In this document: piece after piece, positions 11,091-22,505 of the stretch | Layout: each line of letters starts with the position of its first letter | Position numbering within the stretch: position 1 is the stretch's first letter | NCBI GenBank assembly: GCA_003665825.1 | Contig: QPFY01000019.1 | Span: forward strand, 124,001-188,000 | Length of the DNA: 64,000 nt | Source of the DNA: Microbotryum silenes-acaulis | Taxonomy: Eukaryota > Basidiomycota > Microbotryomycetes > Microbotryales > Microbotryaceae | Reading direction: 5' to 3' | Notes under the pieces: generated by a model | The model's database searches: none | The model's input: the letters and a program-made list of their open reading frames with translations, nothing else | What the model was told of the DNA's origin: nothing | Program-made: the position numbers and the translations under genes

Positions 11091-12283
11091 GGCCTTTGCC
11101 CGAGGTATTATAGAAGGCGATGGAACTTTGGACTTAGTTAAATAGCGAACTGGCACTTTCACACTCGAATTTCAAATCCGTGGTGCATACGCGTCTCGAT
11201 GCGTGCACTCGAAACTACAAAACACAAAGGGAAACGAGAAAAGGGTTCACGAGGGAGGCTCAATGTAGGAGTCGGATCTGACTAGGCTAATCAAGGACGA
11301 GTCGCCTGCCACTTAGCACCGCCAACATAGAGTTCCGAGGTGTAACCAATTCGAAATTAACAGAAAACAAAAGGGGACCTTGTCGACCGAGGTGGAGATG
11401 GCTTGAAGACCGTGTGCAGCTGGAGGTTGACGCGTACACCAGAAGTAAGCCACCTGGTACCATAGGATTAGGGTACATGCTACTCACTGATGTTATGGGT
11501 ACCGTGAACCTCCTTCGATCCGAGCAGGTGAGATCGGTCGACTCGGTGACGCAGTGGAGGCTACTGTGTGGAGAGAGTGTAGGCGAGGATCGAATCGTCA
11601 GCCCTGCCTCGCCCGTCGTCAAGGGCCGGCGAGCACGATCGAACCATCGATCGATCAAGGGTCAAAGCAAAGACTCACGGGGTACGATCAAATGCAAGCG
11701 GTCTTGTGGACCAGGAACAACCTCAGTGACATGCCGTAGGCGCCATTCAACACTCGTCGACGAGTGGATAGGCTGATGGCAAGCCGTGACGCAGTGAGAG
11801 ACGGTAAGGTCGGAGGCAGTGGCGAGGTGGGAAGCGAGAGATCGCAGTGAGAGGGGAGAGGGGAGAGGGGTAAGATGATGGAGGTGATGTGGTGAAAGAT
11901 GGACGCGAGACGGGTGAACACGAGACGAGTCAGTCCGACCATACGCCACACGAACCCGATCACAGCTAGGTGGTTACTCACACTTTTGACGGTGGGAGGG
12001 ATCGAACGACAGACTCTACCACACCACAAAGGCCCCCGTTTCGTATCCTCCTGAAAAGGGGGGCGATGTTGGCAAGATTAAGTGGTGCACAAAGTGTAGA
12101 GCGTGTCGACGAGGGAAGGAAGGAGGGGGAGGGAGGCTGGGGAAGGCAAATTGGGAGGGGTCAAAGACGAGTGAGGAGAGACGACGACGATAAGACGAGG
12201 TAAACGAGATGCGAGGTGGGATGGGATAGGGTGGGATCGGGTGAGGGGAGGTTAAGGTCAAGGTGAAGGTGGAATCAAGCAAG
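11079..12283. other. Gypsy 3' flank and gene-poor DNA before the hAT element
   Basis: Begins with the probable 3' LTR start (TGCAAGGCCTGAGGCC). The rest has no convincing gene. GA-rich strings occur at about 11840-11875 (GAGAGGGG units) and 12105-12270. Around 11990-12030 the minus strand has A-box-like and B-box-like tRNA words too close together for a real tRNA. Confidence 0.4.
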
Positions 12284-15200
12284 GGTTCTCATAGGATCGG
12301 ATCAGATCCAATCTTTTTTTTTCCCAATCCGCGTTGATCTATCCTTTCTTGATCCTATCCAGAAGGATCAATTTGATCTGAGACATTTAATTGCCTTATA
12401 TGGCAACAGATGACTACACCTCACTAGTTGTCGCTATCGGTGTTGAGCGCATCATTCTCACTACTACCACCACTATTGTGCCCATCATAATTATCTTCCT
12501 CATCCTTGTCGGAATCATTAGCATCATCATCATCCAAAATGATCACCTCACTGATTCGCCTTTTTCTATGAGCTCCGATCGCGCGCGTTGCCCTCGCCGG
12601 TGTAGGTGGGTTTCGCATGACATCTACAAAATGCGAACATGATTTTATAGTCAGTTTAGATTTGTGTAACAAAGGTCATGTCAGATAGTGGTACATACCC
12701 TGTAGAACTTCTGTTGCCCTTCTGATTGTGGCCTCCGTTGAGCCATGAAGCGGATCTCTGGCGTCGGCCCAGCTTCTGAGACACATCTTCGCGTTCAGGG
12801 TTTCCGGTGAGGTCGCATGTTGCAAGTGATTGATGGTGCGGCGTCCCGCGGAGAAAGCTCGCTCCGCATCACAAGCGGTGGGTGGGATCGTCAAGAAGTC
12901 GATCACCATTTCCGCTAGTGCCGCTTGTGACGGGATGCCTTGCTGGGCCTTCCAGTACATCACCGGATTATGACCATATTGAGCCAGATCATCATGGAAG
13001 ATTCGAGCCTGCTTCGCGTATACCCGGAAAGGGTCAAGACCGGCTGTCGCGAAAGACCTGGAATTTTGCGCGTAGATTTCCTCGTCGGGCGCAAAGGCTT
13101 GAGGTGCTGAAGATCCGGGATAGATGGAGCCATACGCTGGCACGTACACCTGCAGGTACATCTCGTGCAGTTCCTCCAACTTTCCATCGCAATCTTCCTC
13201 GACCCAGGCCGTGCCTTTTCGGAGGAAGAACTCGAGATGGTGGCCCGGGTGGAAGAAGACCGAGCCAAACGCCGGAAGCGCGTCATCGCCAACCTTGGCA
13301 TAGTATTCACCACTGACAAACAAAGCAGCTTTTGCACCCACTCTGAGAAGACTTCCTGCCTTGTGGTCTATGGTGATTGCAAACAGGTCGGCTTCCATCT
13401 TCTCGAAGTTCCGAATGGTTTTCCAGCCCTGGGGATCACCGGCCTGAACGGACACCGCGAGCTGCTTGAACGGTTCACCGACTGCCACGAGCGCAGCCGC
13501 ATCCGCCCATTGTGTTGGCGAAAGCGAGTATTTATCGGTGGCTGGCCCACTGGTACCAGTGCTGCTGAGATAGTGCTCGACTGCTTCCTCGAAGTCAACA
13601 AAGGTCGTCAAGCACTCGTGGGTTGAATTCCAGCGAGTATCGTTCCGACGTGTGAGCTCGGTTTGACACGGTCGGCTCAAAGCGGGGCGGGCTTTGACAG
13701 CGGTGGCCCAATTGTGCTGACTCAACGCAGAAGCGAAGAATCCCGAGACTTGTTGCGCAAAATCGGCAATGACGTGGATGAGTGAGGCGGCTTCGCCTCG
13801 TGCGCGCGCCGGAATTTTGATCCTTTCGACCGCGGCCCACTGAAAGGCCCGGCGTAAGACGCTCTTTGTCGACTCTTGGACCATCACAAGAGCAGATAAT
13901 TCCTCATTGCCCGAAGTGACGCTGGCGAGGTGAGCGATATCAGCAGCATCTTGTGCTTCGTTCATACGCTCCGCCAGCTGCGCGATGTTGGTGTTGGAGG
14001 GGTCGTCTTCAATCTCGGCAATGAGATCGCTTGTAGTTGGCGTAGCAGAAGCTTGGGGCTCGTAGGAGGTACTCGGCCTCTTTTCTTGACCAACTCGAGC
14101 GGGCGTCATGCTGAAAGGTGAGTAAAGCGCGGCCATGACCAGTTGGATGATGTGGGCGAAGCATCGAACACGCATCTTGGGCCCGTACCAGTCCGTGTTG
14201 AGTTTTTTGTACTCAATCGCCAATGTGTTGCAGTTTGAGGCATTATCCATCACCAACGATCGGATGAGATGAGAGATTCCGTAGTCCTCGCAGCACTTGT
14301 GCAAAATCCTGGCCAAGTCTCGACCGGTATGGCGAGACGTACAGTGGATGAATTTGAGGACTCTGCGATGACAACGACTCCGAGTATGCTGAGCGAGTTG
14401 GGTGAAGTCCAGCCATCGAGCACCAGATGGAGTCCGCGATTGCGCTTGACGAGGAACGCTCCAAACTCCGCGGCCATCGCGTCGTGAACGGCCTTCGTAT
14501 GACGAGCCACGGTGTCGTTACTACTGAGAGAAGCCTCGTCATTGGCGGTCGCCAAAGCCAACGTCAAATACGGGTTGCGTGCTCGATCGAAGTGTGTGAA
14601 CGCCTCCTTGGATGTTGCGACATGTAAGACAACGCAAGCAGCGAAGCGGATCTTGTTGAAGAAGGACGAGGTGATCGATGGTTGCACCTGACAGGTGGTT
14701 GGGGGTCAGATGACGCACTTTGAATCGCACTTCATGAGGCGCATTCAAATCCAAACTTACAGTTTTCCCGGTATAATGTGCCGCGCATCTCGCCATCGTC
14801 CTTAGACAATTGTTGATGCCATCCTTGGTCACAGCCTCGTAGTACGCGCCGGCGACCACGTGCTGGTTCGGACGTGTCTTGCACATGGGCTGGAGGAACA
14901 AGCTACCGCCGAAGCCGTCCTCGGGTTCGCCTCGGACGGGTGCCTTGAACTTGCGGATAATGTGGATGTCGTAATGTTGCCAAAGGTTCGCGTTGCGCTT
15001 GAACAGGTAGGCCTTTGCGACATCAGCAGTTCGAGAGCGCCAACGGAACTTGGCGCTGCCGTATCTGAGCTTCTTGAGGAAAGCAGACTCGGCTTTCTCA
15101 TCAGAGAAGTGAGTAGGAGTGTTGTCATCCTCAGCGGAAGGAATGTTTTGGGGTCGGCGGACGGCCATGACGATGATGCTCGAGTGAAAGCCGGGATGGT

Positions 15201-15530
15201 GGTTGTCAGGTCGTGTGAGGAAGAGCAGGGCGAGCCAGTGTTGTGACGAGATGAGATGGCGTGAGGAAGACCCAGACGCGCCACAACGTGACGACGAGTC
15301 AAGATAGCTCACTAGACAGCGCCCGGCAGCCGGCAGCCTCCCGCATTGCTCACGCGTTCTCCAGAGTAAGTCAGCCTGCCTAGCGCGCTCTTGTGAACGG
15401 CAGGTATCAGTTAAAGGGCTATCTACCAAGTAACGACGCTACATCGCCTCCCCCGCCCCTTTTTTTTTCTTTCTCCGAGGCATGATCTATCCTATCTTGA
15501 TCCTGCCCAGCTAGGGCCTACCTACCGGTA
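12284..15530 (-). mobile_element. hAT-family DNA transposon
   Basis: Carries a hAT transposase on the minus strand. The left end begins near TAGGATCGGATCAGATCC (about 12293), like the relic at 5330. Both flanks contain a run of about 9-10 T followed by GATCTATCCTNTCTTGATCC (12336-12356 and 15484-15504, one mismatch in 21), in direct orientation. Clear terminal inverted repeats and an 8-bp target duplication could not be found by eye, so outer limits are approximate. Confidence 0.75.
12424..15168 (-). CDS. hAT transposase, probably frameshifted
   Basis: Exons: 15168-14761, 14687 to about 14350, about 14350-12699, 12623-12424. Exon 1 starts MAVRRPQNIPSAEDD. Exon 2 holds HLVLDGWTSPNSLSILGVVV (first catalytic Asp region). 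Exon 3 holds RHTGRDLARILHKC, SLVMDNASNCN (second Asp) and the C-terminal dimerisation block, YWKAQQGIPS ... PPTACDAERAFSAGRRTINHLQHATSPETLNAKMCLRSW. The last exon gives a basic then acidic tail. The three splice joins keep frame, but between LGVVV and SRHTGRD the frame changes by one within 14341-14370, with no plausible intron. About 860 residues if corrected. It is likely inactive unless that shift is a sequence error. Confidence 0.8.
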
Positions 15531-15836
15531 GCAAAGAAGGCAAAATTCCCGCTACTGGTGCAGGTGCCCAAATCGAAACTTGTCGCGACTCGAAATGCCG
15601 ACGCGCAAGATAATCGGCAGGAATGCGAATTGCGCTAATTCGACCAATGAGCAGCCGCGCTTCTTTCATTTAACCCTTGACAAATCGGACCGCTTCTGCC
15701 GATCAATACGTACGTACCCATCCCCATTTGGCCATCCGATTCGGTCGCGTCCAACTTCCCTCCCTCTGGCCATCTCCTTGTCAGTTTACCAGCTGTTAGC
15801 GCACTGCTGGCCCACCATCGGACGTGCCGTCAAACC
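15531..15836. promoter_or_regulatory. Leader/promoter of the secreted cysteine-rich gene
   Basis: 306 bases between the hAT flank and the next start codon. Pyrimidine-rich sequence at about 15715-15790. No gene seen. Confidence 0.3.
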
Positions 15837-17362
15837 ATGACGCCCTTGTCGACATCCCTCGTCATCGTGGGGGTCCTAGTGCACGGAGTTGTCGGCTCGC
15901 TCAGGTACGAGCCTGATGGCCGCGTCGACTATCTATTTTCAACCGGAGCGCCCGATAGCAGATGCAAGGACGGGCAATACTTCAGCACCTCAAGTAAGCC
16001 GGAAGCAAAAAGTCACCGATGAGATCATTATTTTTCAGTCTCGTATGCTGATGACAATGCTTACCGCTTGAATCAGGTAATAGGTGCCTCGAGTGCAGCG
16101 GCAAGTTTCGGAATAGCCTGCGGTGCACCGAAGACGAGGCCCTCTCATGGTGCGTACAACATGTCCGCAACGAACGCATTCTACCGGTACTGCCACGTGA
16201 ATTGATGTAAGAACGCTCTCCGCAGTGACTATGGCTACCTCGACAACGGCAATTGCGTGCGAAGGACGGTATGCCTGGGCGCCTATTACGTTTCCCCGCG
16301 AGATGATACGTGACCAACGCGGAGTCCGAAGATCCCACCGCCCCTAACCCAAGCTGATCACCTTCACTCCCTCCACCTCGTTCCTCGATATGTAATCTTC
16401 CCTCGCGCTGTTACAGGTGCTTCCTGTGTACCGTGTCCGGATCGGAATGCGGCGTCGTGCGACGCGTTTGGGACCTCGATCACGTGCAGCTACGGCGCGG
16501 AGACCGCCGGGGTCTGTCGCGCCGTGCCGTGTCCATCCGGCAAAATCGTCGCGCAGAACGGTGAGATTAGAGAGGACTCGGTTTGGCTGCCTTCCCGCAA
16601 GTCAGCTTGCTGATTTGGTGTGCTGCTTTTTCTGGCGGTGTCTGCGGTCAGGACGAGCATGCTTTCGAAGACTGGAAAGCGAGGATGGGCCGGCGAGTCA
16701 ACGAGTGTTGTTCAACTGCCGCAAGGGAATGCGAATGCTCGACGGAACGTGCGTCAATTGCCCAACATCGTCGGATGGTCAGTTCACTTCATTGTCACAC
16801 CTCTTCCGAAGAAAGGCGTCATGACGATCGTGCTGATCCGAGCGACGCTCCTTTACTCATTACCTGAACTTGCACAGGAACTGCATGCTGCACGGATCCG
16901 TTCGCTACATCGTGTAGCGAGGTAGACACATCATTGACGTGTCTAAAGGGATGTGGTATCCCTACCGAAAGGTCTCGAACGTGTTTGCAGCAATACACGG
17001 TCTCGAGATTCGGGTCCGAAGGGCGACGGTTTCGACCCCTAATTGGCCACGGAAAACTCGGCTTGGGCCAAAACTTCGAGACCGCCTACGTGATCCCCTC
17101 GACCACCTATACCAAATGCATCGCCTTCTCGAGAATAGCATCGGAGAGGATAGCGTATTATTCGACGGCCACCAAGTCATGCGTACTCCAACGAATCTCT
17201 ACGTTCGATCCGACCACCTTGACGCATGCGCCGACTGGCTTTTCGCTGAGCGTGCTCGGAGGATGCCAGGACGCGAGCAAACGGTCACCAGGTAAAGAGG
17301 CGCTTCGCCTCGGTGCTCGGTGCATAGAGCAAATCTTCTACATCGGGCAAAACGGTCAGTGA
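15837..17362 (+). CDS. Secreted cysteine-rich protein of unknown function
   Basis: Starts MTPLSTSLVIVGVLVHGVVGS, a clear signal peptide. Likely exons: 15837-15993, 16077-16149, 16226-16268, 16417-16560, about 16705-16782, and one from just after the CAG at 16876-16878 to 17362. Cysteine-rich modules follow one another: NRCLECSGKFRNSLRC, CDYGYLDNGNCVRR, CVPCPDRNAASC, VCRAVPCPSGK, FNCRKGMRMLDGTCVNCP, then CCTDPFATSC. The last exon adds a less Cys-rich domain (YVIPSTTYTKCIAFSRIASERIAYYSTATKSC) and ends YIGQNGQ. The join 16268/16417 does not keep the cysteine frame with canonical splice sites, so one intron is mis-set or one base is off. I know no family. Roughly 350 residues; a secreted surface or effector-like role is inference. 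It sits 300 bases from the hAT element. Confidence 0.6.
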
Positions 17363-17849
17363 GGCAAGCCATCGGGATATTAGACGTCTTTGTTGTTGGT
17401 CTTTTCGGGGGTACTAGATGCTCTCGTTGTTTGTCTTTGGAGCTCGGGCAGCTGCGGTTAAGGCTTCGATGTAATATCAAATTGTTGGTTGAATTAGTAG
17501 AGCTTAGGTCGTGGAACCTCGTAGTTCAGCCCGGGCGGGCGGGGTGCGCTGGAGGGAGAGCCCAAGAAAAATTTGCTTGCTTAAAGAAGCAGCAAGCTTC
17601 ATCGATCTGAGGCTCGATGCGTCGCCAAGCGTGAGCGATCGGATTGCCAAGAGATTGACGCGTGCACAGGACGCATGCGCCATGAAGATTGATGCCGAAA
17701 TGAGTCGGTATCACTGGTTAATGAGACCAGAACCGAATCGGCAACTAGTGTTCGCGCCGTCGTCGTGGGCTCGAGCACTGAGTGATTTAAGTGAGCCCGG
17801 GGGTATGGATATTGCCTATGAGCCATATTAAGCTACGCGTCCAACCTCC
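17363..17849. other. Intergenic gap between convergent genes
   Basis: 487 bases between two convergent genes (secreted protein and DUG2). Only low-quality short ORFs; probably 3' UTRs. Confidence 0.4.
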
Positions 17850-20800
17850 TCAGCCATTCACCCACAATACTCCGCCTTTCTCGAGATGTTCGAACCGGAT
17901 CTTCTCATCTCCTAGATGGGCATTCGCCTGCTCCGTCGCCATGGGAAAGTGCACGGCGTCGGCGTCGAATTCGGCTTCCAAGAACGGCAGCGAGGGGATT
18001 GAACCCCCTTCGCGAATAAATAGGGGCTCGATGCCCCACGCCCCGTGAATGCATTCTGCAAGGAGCGTGTTCGCCGGAGAGTGGGGTGACGCGAGCCAGA
18101 ACGTCGAGGTGTGGTTGATCTCGATCTGTTCGTAGGAGACGGCATACAAAAAAGTTGAATGAGTGAGAGCGAAGGAGGCGGCAGCCCGTGAATGGGTCGT
18201 TACGCTCACTTGAAGCCGGTTATGGGTCCGTAATCGAGCGAAAGCATCCTGTAAATGTCGCTTCAAGCTCTCAATGACCTCCTCCAGAGATTGATCAGGC
18301 ACGATGCGGATCGAGAGTTTGCTCTCGGCGCTGCCGGGGATCAGCGCCTTGGAAGGGGAACTCGTAGTGACGGCGTGAATTGAAAGAGCAGGTTGCCGCC
18401 ATCGGTCGATCAACGATTTCTTTGGGTTGAGTTCGTGGGAGCCTTAGGTCAGCAGTAACGGTGAGCAGCGGTCAATGATGCGGTCGTAGAGTGCATCTTC
18501 AGCCGGCGCTAGCGCGCGCACGGATGCATTGAAATTGGGAATAAGAATTTGGCCCGTTGGCGAGGTCAACGTGGAGAGAATCCGGACCATGTCGACCAGC
18601 GGCTCTGAGACGACTCCCCCGAGATGCCCGAATGAAGATCCGGCTGATCCGAGGATATCTGCATGAGAACATGGGGTCAAGTCGTCAGTGCCCCATTACC
18701 AACCAGCAATAAGCGTCCGAAATGCAGAGCGAGTTAGGACGTACCTTGAGACTGGCATGAATGACTCCTCGCAATCCGAATGTCACGCAAGGGATATCCT
18801 CGCCGATCCAATAAGAGTTAGATACGAGGATCACATCGATGTCCCCGATCAAGGAGCGGTGCTTGCGGATCACTTCCTGGAATCCAGCTGACCCGGTCTC
18901 TTCCTCGCCTTCGAGTATCATGACGAGATCGACCGGGAGGGATTGAGACAGTTGCAGCGACGATGCGGCCGAGGCGATCGCAAGGATTGGGCCCTGAAGG
19001 AAAACAGGGGTAGTCAACTTCACGTCACTTCTCATATTGCGACAATGCTCCTGCACCTTGTTATCCGTGACTCCCCGCCCATAAAGCCAGCCATCTTTCC
19101 TCGTGAGCTTCCACGGGTCATGTGTCCATCCCTCCTTCTCCTCGTCCGCCGCGACCACATCATAGTGCCCGTAGAATAGAACACGCTTGCGTTTGAGAAT
19201 TGGCGCACCCGCCGAGTCGACCTCGGGAAGCGCATTCGCCAAGAATTGGGCAAAGACGAACGGGTTCTTGCCCTCGACCTCGTTCGGGATGACCTGTGCG
19301 ACACTGGCTCCGAACGAGCGCAACACTCGCTTGAGGTACAGAGCCGTTTGTCGGCACTCCTCGGCGTGGAGCTTGGGCAGCGATGCGATGGACTTGTAGG
19401 CAACGAAGCGCGACAGCAGGTGGAAAAGCCCGCCTGTAGTCGGTATCAGCGTTGAACCCTCGGCGTAAGCAGCACGTCTAGCTATAGCTATGTTGAGTAC
19501 ACCTCTGTGCTCACCTTGGAAGCCTTTGTCACTTTGAGCAGCTTCCTGTTCCTTCGTCAGCTCCGGTGGCTCGACCAAGTCCCAAACCTGAAGAGTGGGC
19601 GGGCCCAAGAAGCCGACATCAATCAAGGAAGCTTTCAGGCCTATTGGGGTTCGACGAACCTTCAGTAAGCGGTCGTTACCTCCCGTGAAAAGACTCTTCC
19701 TACCCGCTACGGCTTCACTCCCCTTGCCGCGCCGGTTCCCATCGGTCACCATCCCAAGAACCGCACCTTCCCTGCGACTGTCATGCGTATCCCCCGCAGC
19801 CTGCCACCGCTGCACAACCGTGAAGGCCTTGTCACATCGCGTCACACCTCCCCCTGAATCGCCGGCGTAAAGCTCTCCACGCTCGAGACATACCATGCTC
19901 AACACGTCATACGTATGCGGCGTCAGGATGCGCAGCGATTGGAACGTGTCGAGGTCCCAGATGGTGATGAGACCCCCTTGGTGACCCGCATATAAGGTTG
20001 GCAGTGTAGGGTGCGTCGCCAACGACAGAATGGCTTCGGAGGTGGGGGGTGCGGACGGTGGCGGATGCAAGGTGTGGATAAGCGAGAGCGACGATCGATG
20101 GGGGGACCATAGTCGAATCAGCGAGTCGCCCGAGCCAGAAATGACGATGGGCGAGTCATTTGAGCAAGATGAGGTTAGACAGTACTACGAAAGGAACCAG
20201 GGTAGCAGCAAAGATCAGTCCCGCTGCCGTCACGCGTAGGGTGGTCGACTCACAATGTAGCCGTAGTGCGCAAAGGTGGCGATGCAGTCTTCGCTGATCT
20301 GCAGGTCGATCGAGCCATCGCCACCGTTGGCCGCAAAGGCACCCGAGGCGCCAGCCGTAACAGCATGCTTGCCGGATGCGGCCAGACTCGAGCCCTGCAG
20401 GTCGGTCAGTGAGGACGAGCTTGTGTTGGCTCTCGGCGTCGAGCTGATGGGGGTGGTGTGACCCGGTGAGCCCAACAAGGGGATCGCGCGAGATTTAAGG
20501 TCGTAGGTGTCGAAGAATTTGTTGGGCGCGCGATGGATGGGGGGAGACGATGATGCGAGGCCTGGGGAGGGGAAGGAGGAGGAGAGGTAGGGGGGCAATG
20601 CTAGGGTCGGAGTTCTGGATGTGGGGAAGTCGGAGGGAGCTGCGTGCGTTGACGATGGCAGCGCCGGCAGGTCGATCCACTGAGTGAGGGTAACCAAAGG
20701 GTTTCAGCTACTCGGAATGCGGTCCTCTCCGACAGATGAGAACTGACTTGGAGGAAGGTGTCCTGACAGCCTGCAAAGAGGCGCCCCCCACCGCGCGCAT

Positions 20801-21850
20801 GGCTATTCTGCGCAGAATTATCTGGAATGTTCCTCTCCTTGCTCGGCCCCCTTCCGGGCGCATTCTTGAACGATGAAGGCTTGCCGTCGTGCTCCCAGAT
20901 GGATTTGGCTCGTTGGTTCGCTGGGGACTGCTCATGGTCGTGGCCATGGTCCTCGGACGAGGCCGAGTCGGGCGGGTCGTCGGAGATGAAGCGATCGGGT
21001 ACGTAGACGAGCGAGAAGATGTCGCCGACGTTGTCGTGGGGCGGGTGTATGAGGAACAAGGGCGAGAGCGTGGGCGTGTGCCAGACCCTGATTGTGCCAT
21101 CACCTGAATTGTGCAGCAACACGATTAGCGCTGGCCGGGATCGGCAGAGAGACCTGAGCGGACGTGCGGACAGTTGGGGGGCTGACGCAGTGGGGGATGG
21201 GGCGAGGTGAGGTGACTGACCACTAGCACTGATGAGCCATCCGTTCTCGTTTACGGTTTCGAGGGCCAACACGGCACCGGTGTGACCGGAAAGCCGAGCG
21301 ATCCTACTGAGTGAGGCCAAGCTCCACACCTGTAGTGGGGGGCAACTGGAGTCAGTCGGATCAGCTCGCTTGGTGGAACGACCCATCGAGTGGGACGTAC
21401 ATGAATTGATCCACCCTGACTTCCTGCATAGACCCTCCCCGACACCGACGACGACGACGGCGACGACGTCGATGATGACGATCCTGCTCGAGCACCCCCA
21501 CCGACACCGACACTGGCAACGTTCGCATCGTCTTGCGCGACACACAGGCACAGTAACGACTCTTCATCGTTGGCGGACAGTGTCGACAGCAGTGTCGGCT
21601 CCTTGGCACCTCCTTCCGAGCTGGGGGTCAATCGCACCTCCGCCGCTGGTGGTTCCGATGCTGCGGAAGACGGCGTGGCGGACCACGGCGAGGGTGACAT
21701 TGAGGTTGACGCCGAGGGCGACGACGACGAGACAGCGGCCGACAGCGGTCGAGTGTTGCTCAGCGACGACGACGGCGTGGGTGAGCTCGGTGAGATGGGC
21801 GACATGAGACCGGCGTGAGTCAGGACCGGCGCAGGAACGCGGCGGCTCAT
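17850..21850 (-). CDS. DUG2: Dug2-like WD40 plus M20 peptidase of glutathione degradation, apparently disrupted
   Basis: Dug2 with Dug3 forms the cytosolic complex that removes glutamate from glutathione. Exons: 21850-21401, 21329-21221, 21103-20748, 20679-20254, 20184-19660, 19587-19515, 19481-19057, 18993-18745, 18658-18210, 18125-17850. The N-terminal half has WD40 blades (SGHTGAVLALE, GDGTIRVWH, SGSGDSLIRLWSP, YAGHQGGLITIWDL). The C-terminal half is an M20 peptidase: FYGHYDVV, WLYGRGVTDNKGP, ILEGEEETGSAGF, DLHSG, and the HTSTFWLAS end. All joins up to exon 8 keep frame. In the ninth exon the frame shifts at a run of five G (plus strand C5, 18616-18620), and the restored frame meets TAA at 18446-18444 before continuing into RWRQPALSIH. 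With one added base the exons total 1113 codons. Either the gene is decaying or the sequence has errors. Confidence 0.85.
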
Positions 21851-22505
21851 CTCGTGCGACCGCGACGGAGGACAAGAGGAGTCGATGGTCTAGCGAACGG
21901 AGACCTTAACCTCGGAAGCGATTCGGACCTTCACGCTCGGAGCTAGTGGGCGGAGACTAATAGTAGCGCCTACTAGCAGCCTCGCCTCGTGCATCTCGGT
22001 AAAAAGTAAGCAGGTGTATACGAAGACAAAAGCAGCTGTACTCATATTCACGATGTAGTGTACACATTCGAGTCAAATTGACAAAGATCGCGGTACAAGT
22101 ACGAAAATTCACCCCCAGGTTCGAGCTGCACGCGTACGCTGCACCCGCGGCCCTAAGGCTGCTGCGTGCTCCGACTCGGATAGCTCGCTGTCACGGAATT
22201 TCAAACCAAGGTCGGTGAAACATCTCGTAAGAGCTTTGTCAGCTTATGTGCCTGGTACCTATGTTAGGCTTACAGAGGCTGCGGATCTGACAGCGGCCCC
22301 GGGTGATGGCGCCGAGTGCCTGCTGCAGTACCGAGCTTTCCACCGCCCAGGCATTCCAAGTCACGTGAGTTGATTCGGCGTGTTGGTCCGTCTCGCGCGA
22401 CGTCGTGAGCTGGCAATCTCTCTACACGTCCGTCGTCGAGTCGCAGGGCGCCGGGTGTCGGGGTCCGATGGCCATCAAGAGGTGTGTTTAATCGTGTTCC
22501 TCCAG
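21851..22505. other. Promoter region of DUG2 and unresolved 5' part of USB1
   Basis: 655 bases. The missing first exon or exons of USB1 must lie here or nearby. A small ATG exon candidate at 22306-22364 ends at GTGAGT, but its phase does not fit the next open frame. Confidence 0.35.

Noticed and set aside
12391..12642. Plus-strand ORF rich in Ile in the hAT left end
   Set aside because: Antisense of the acidic transposase tail; the Ile/Thr runs come from GAT/ATC repeats.
17985..18010. tRNA T-loop-like word GGGATTGAACCCCC on the plus strand
   Set aside because: It is coding sequence of the DUG2 last exon on the other strand; no tRNA fold surrounds it.
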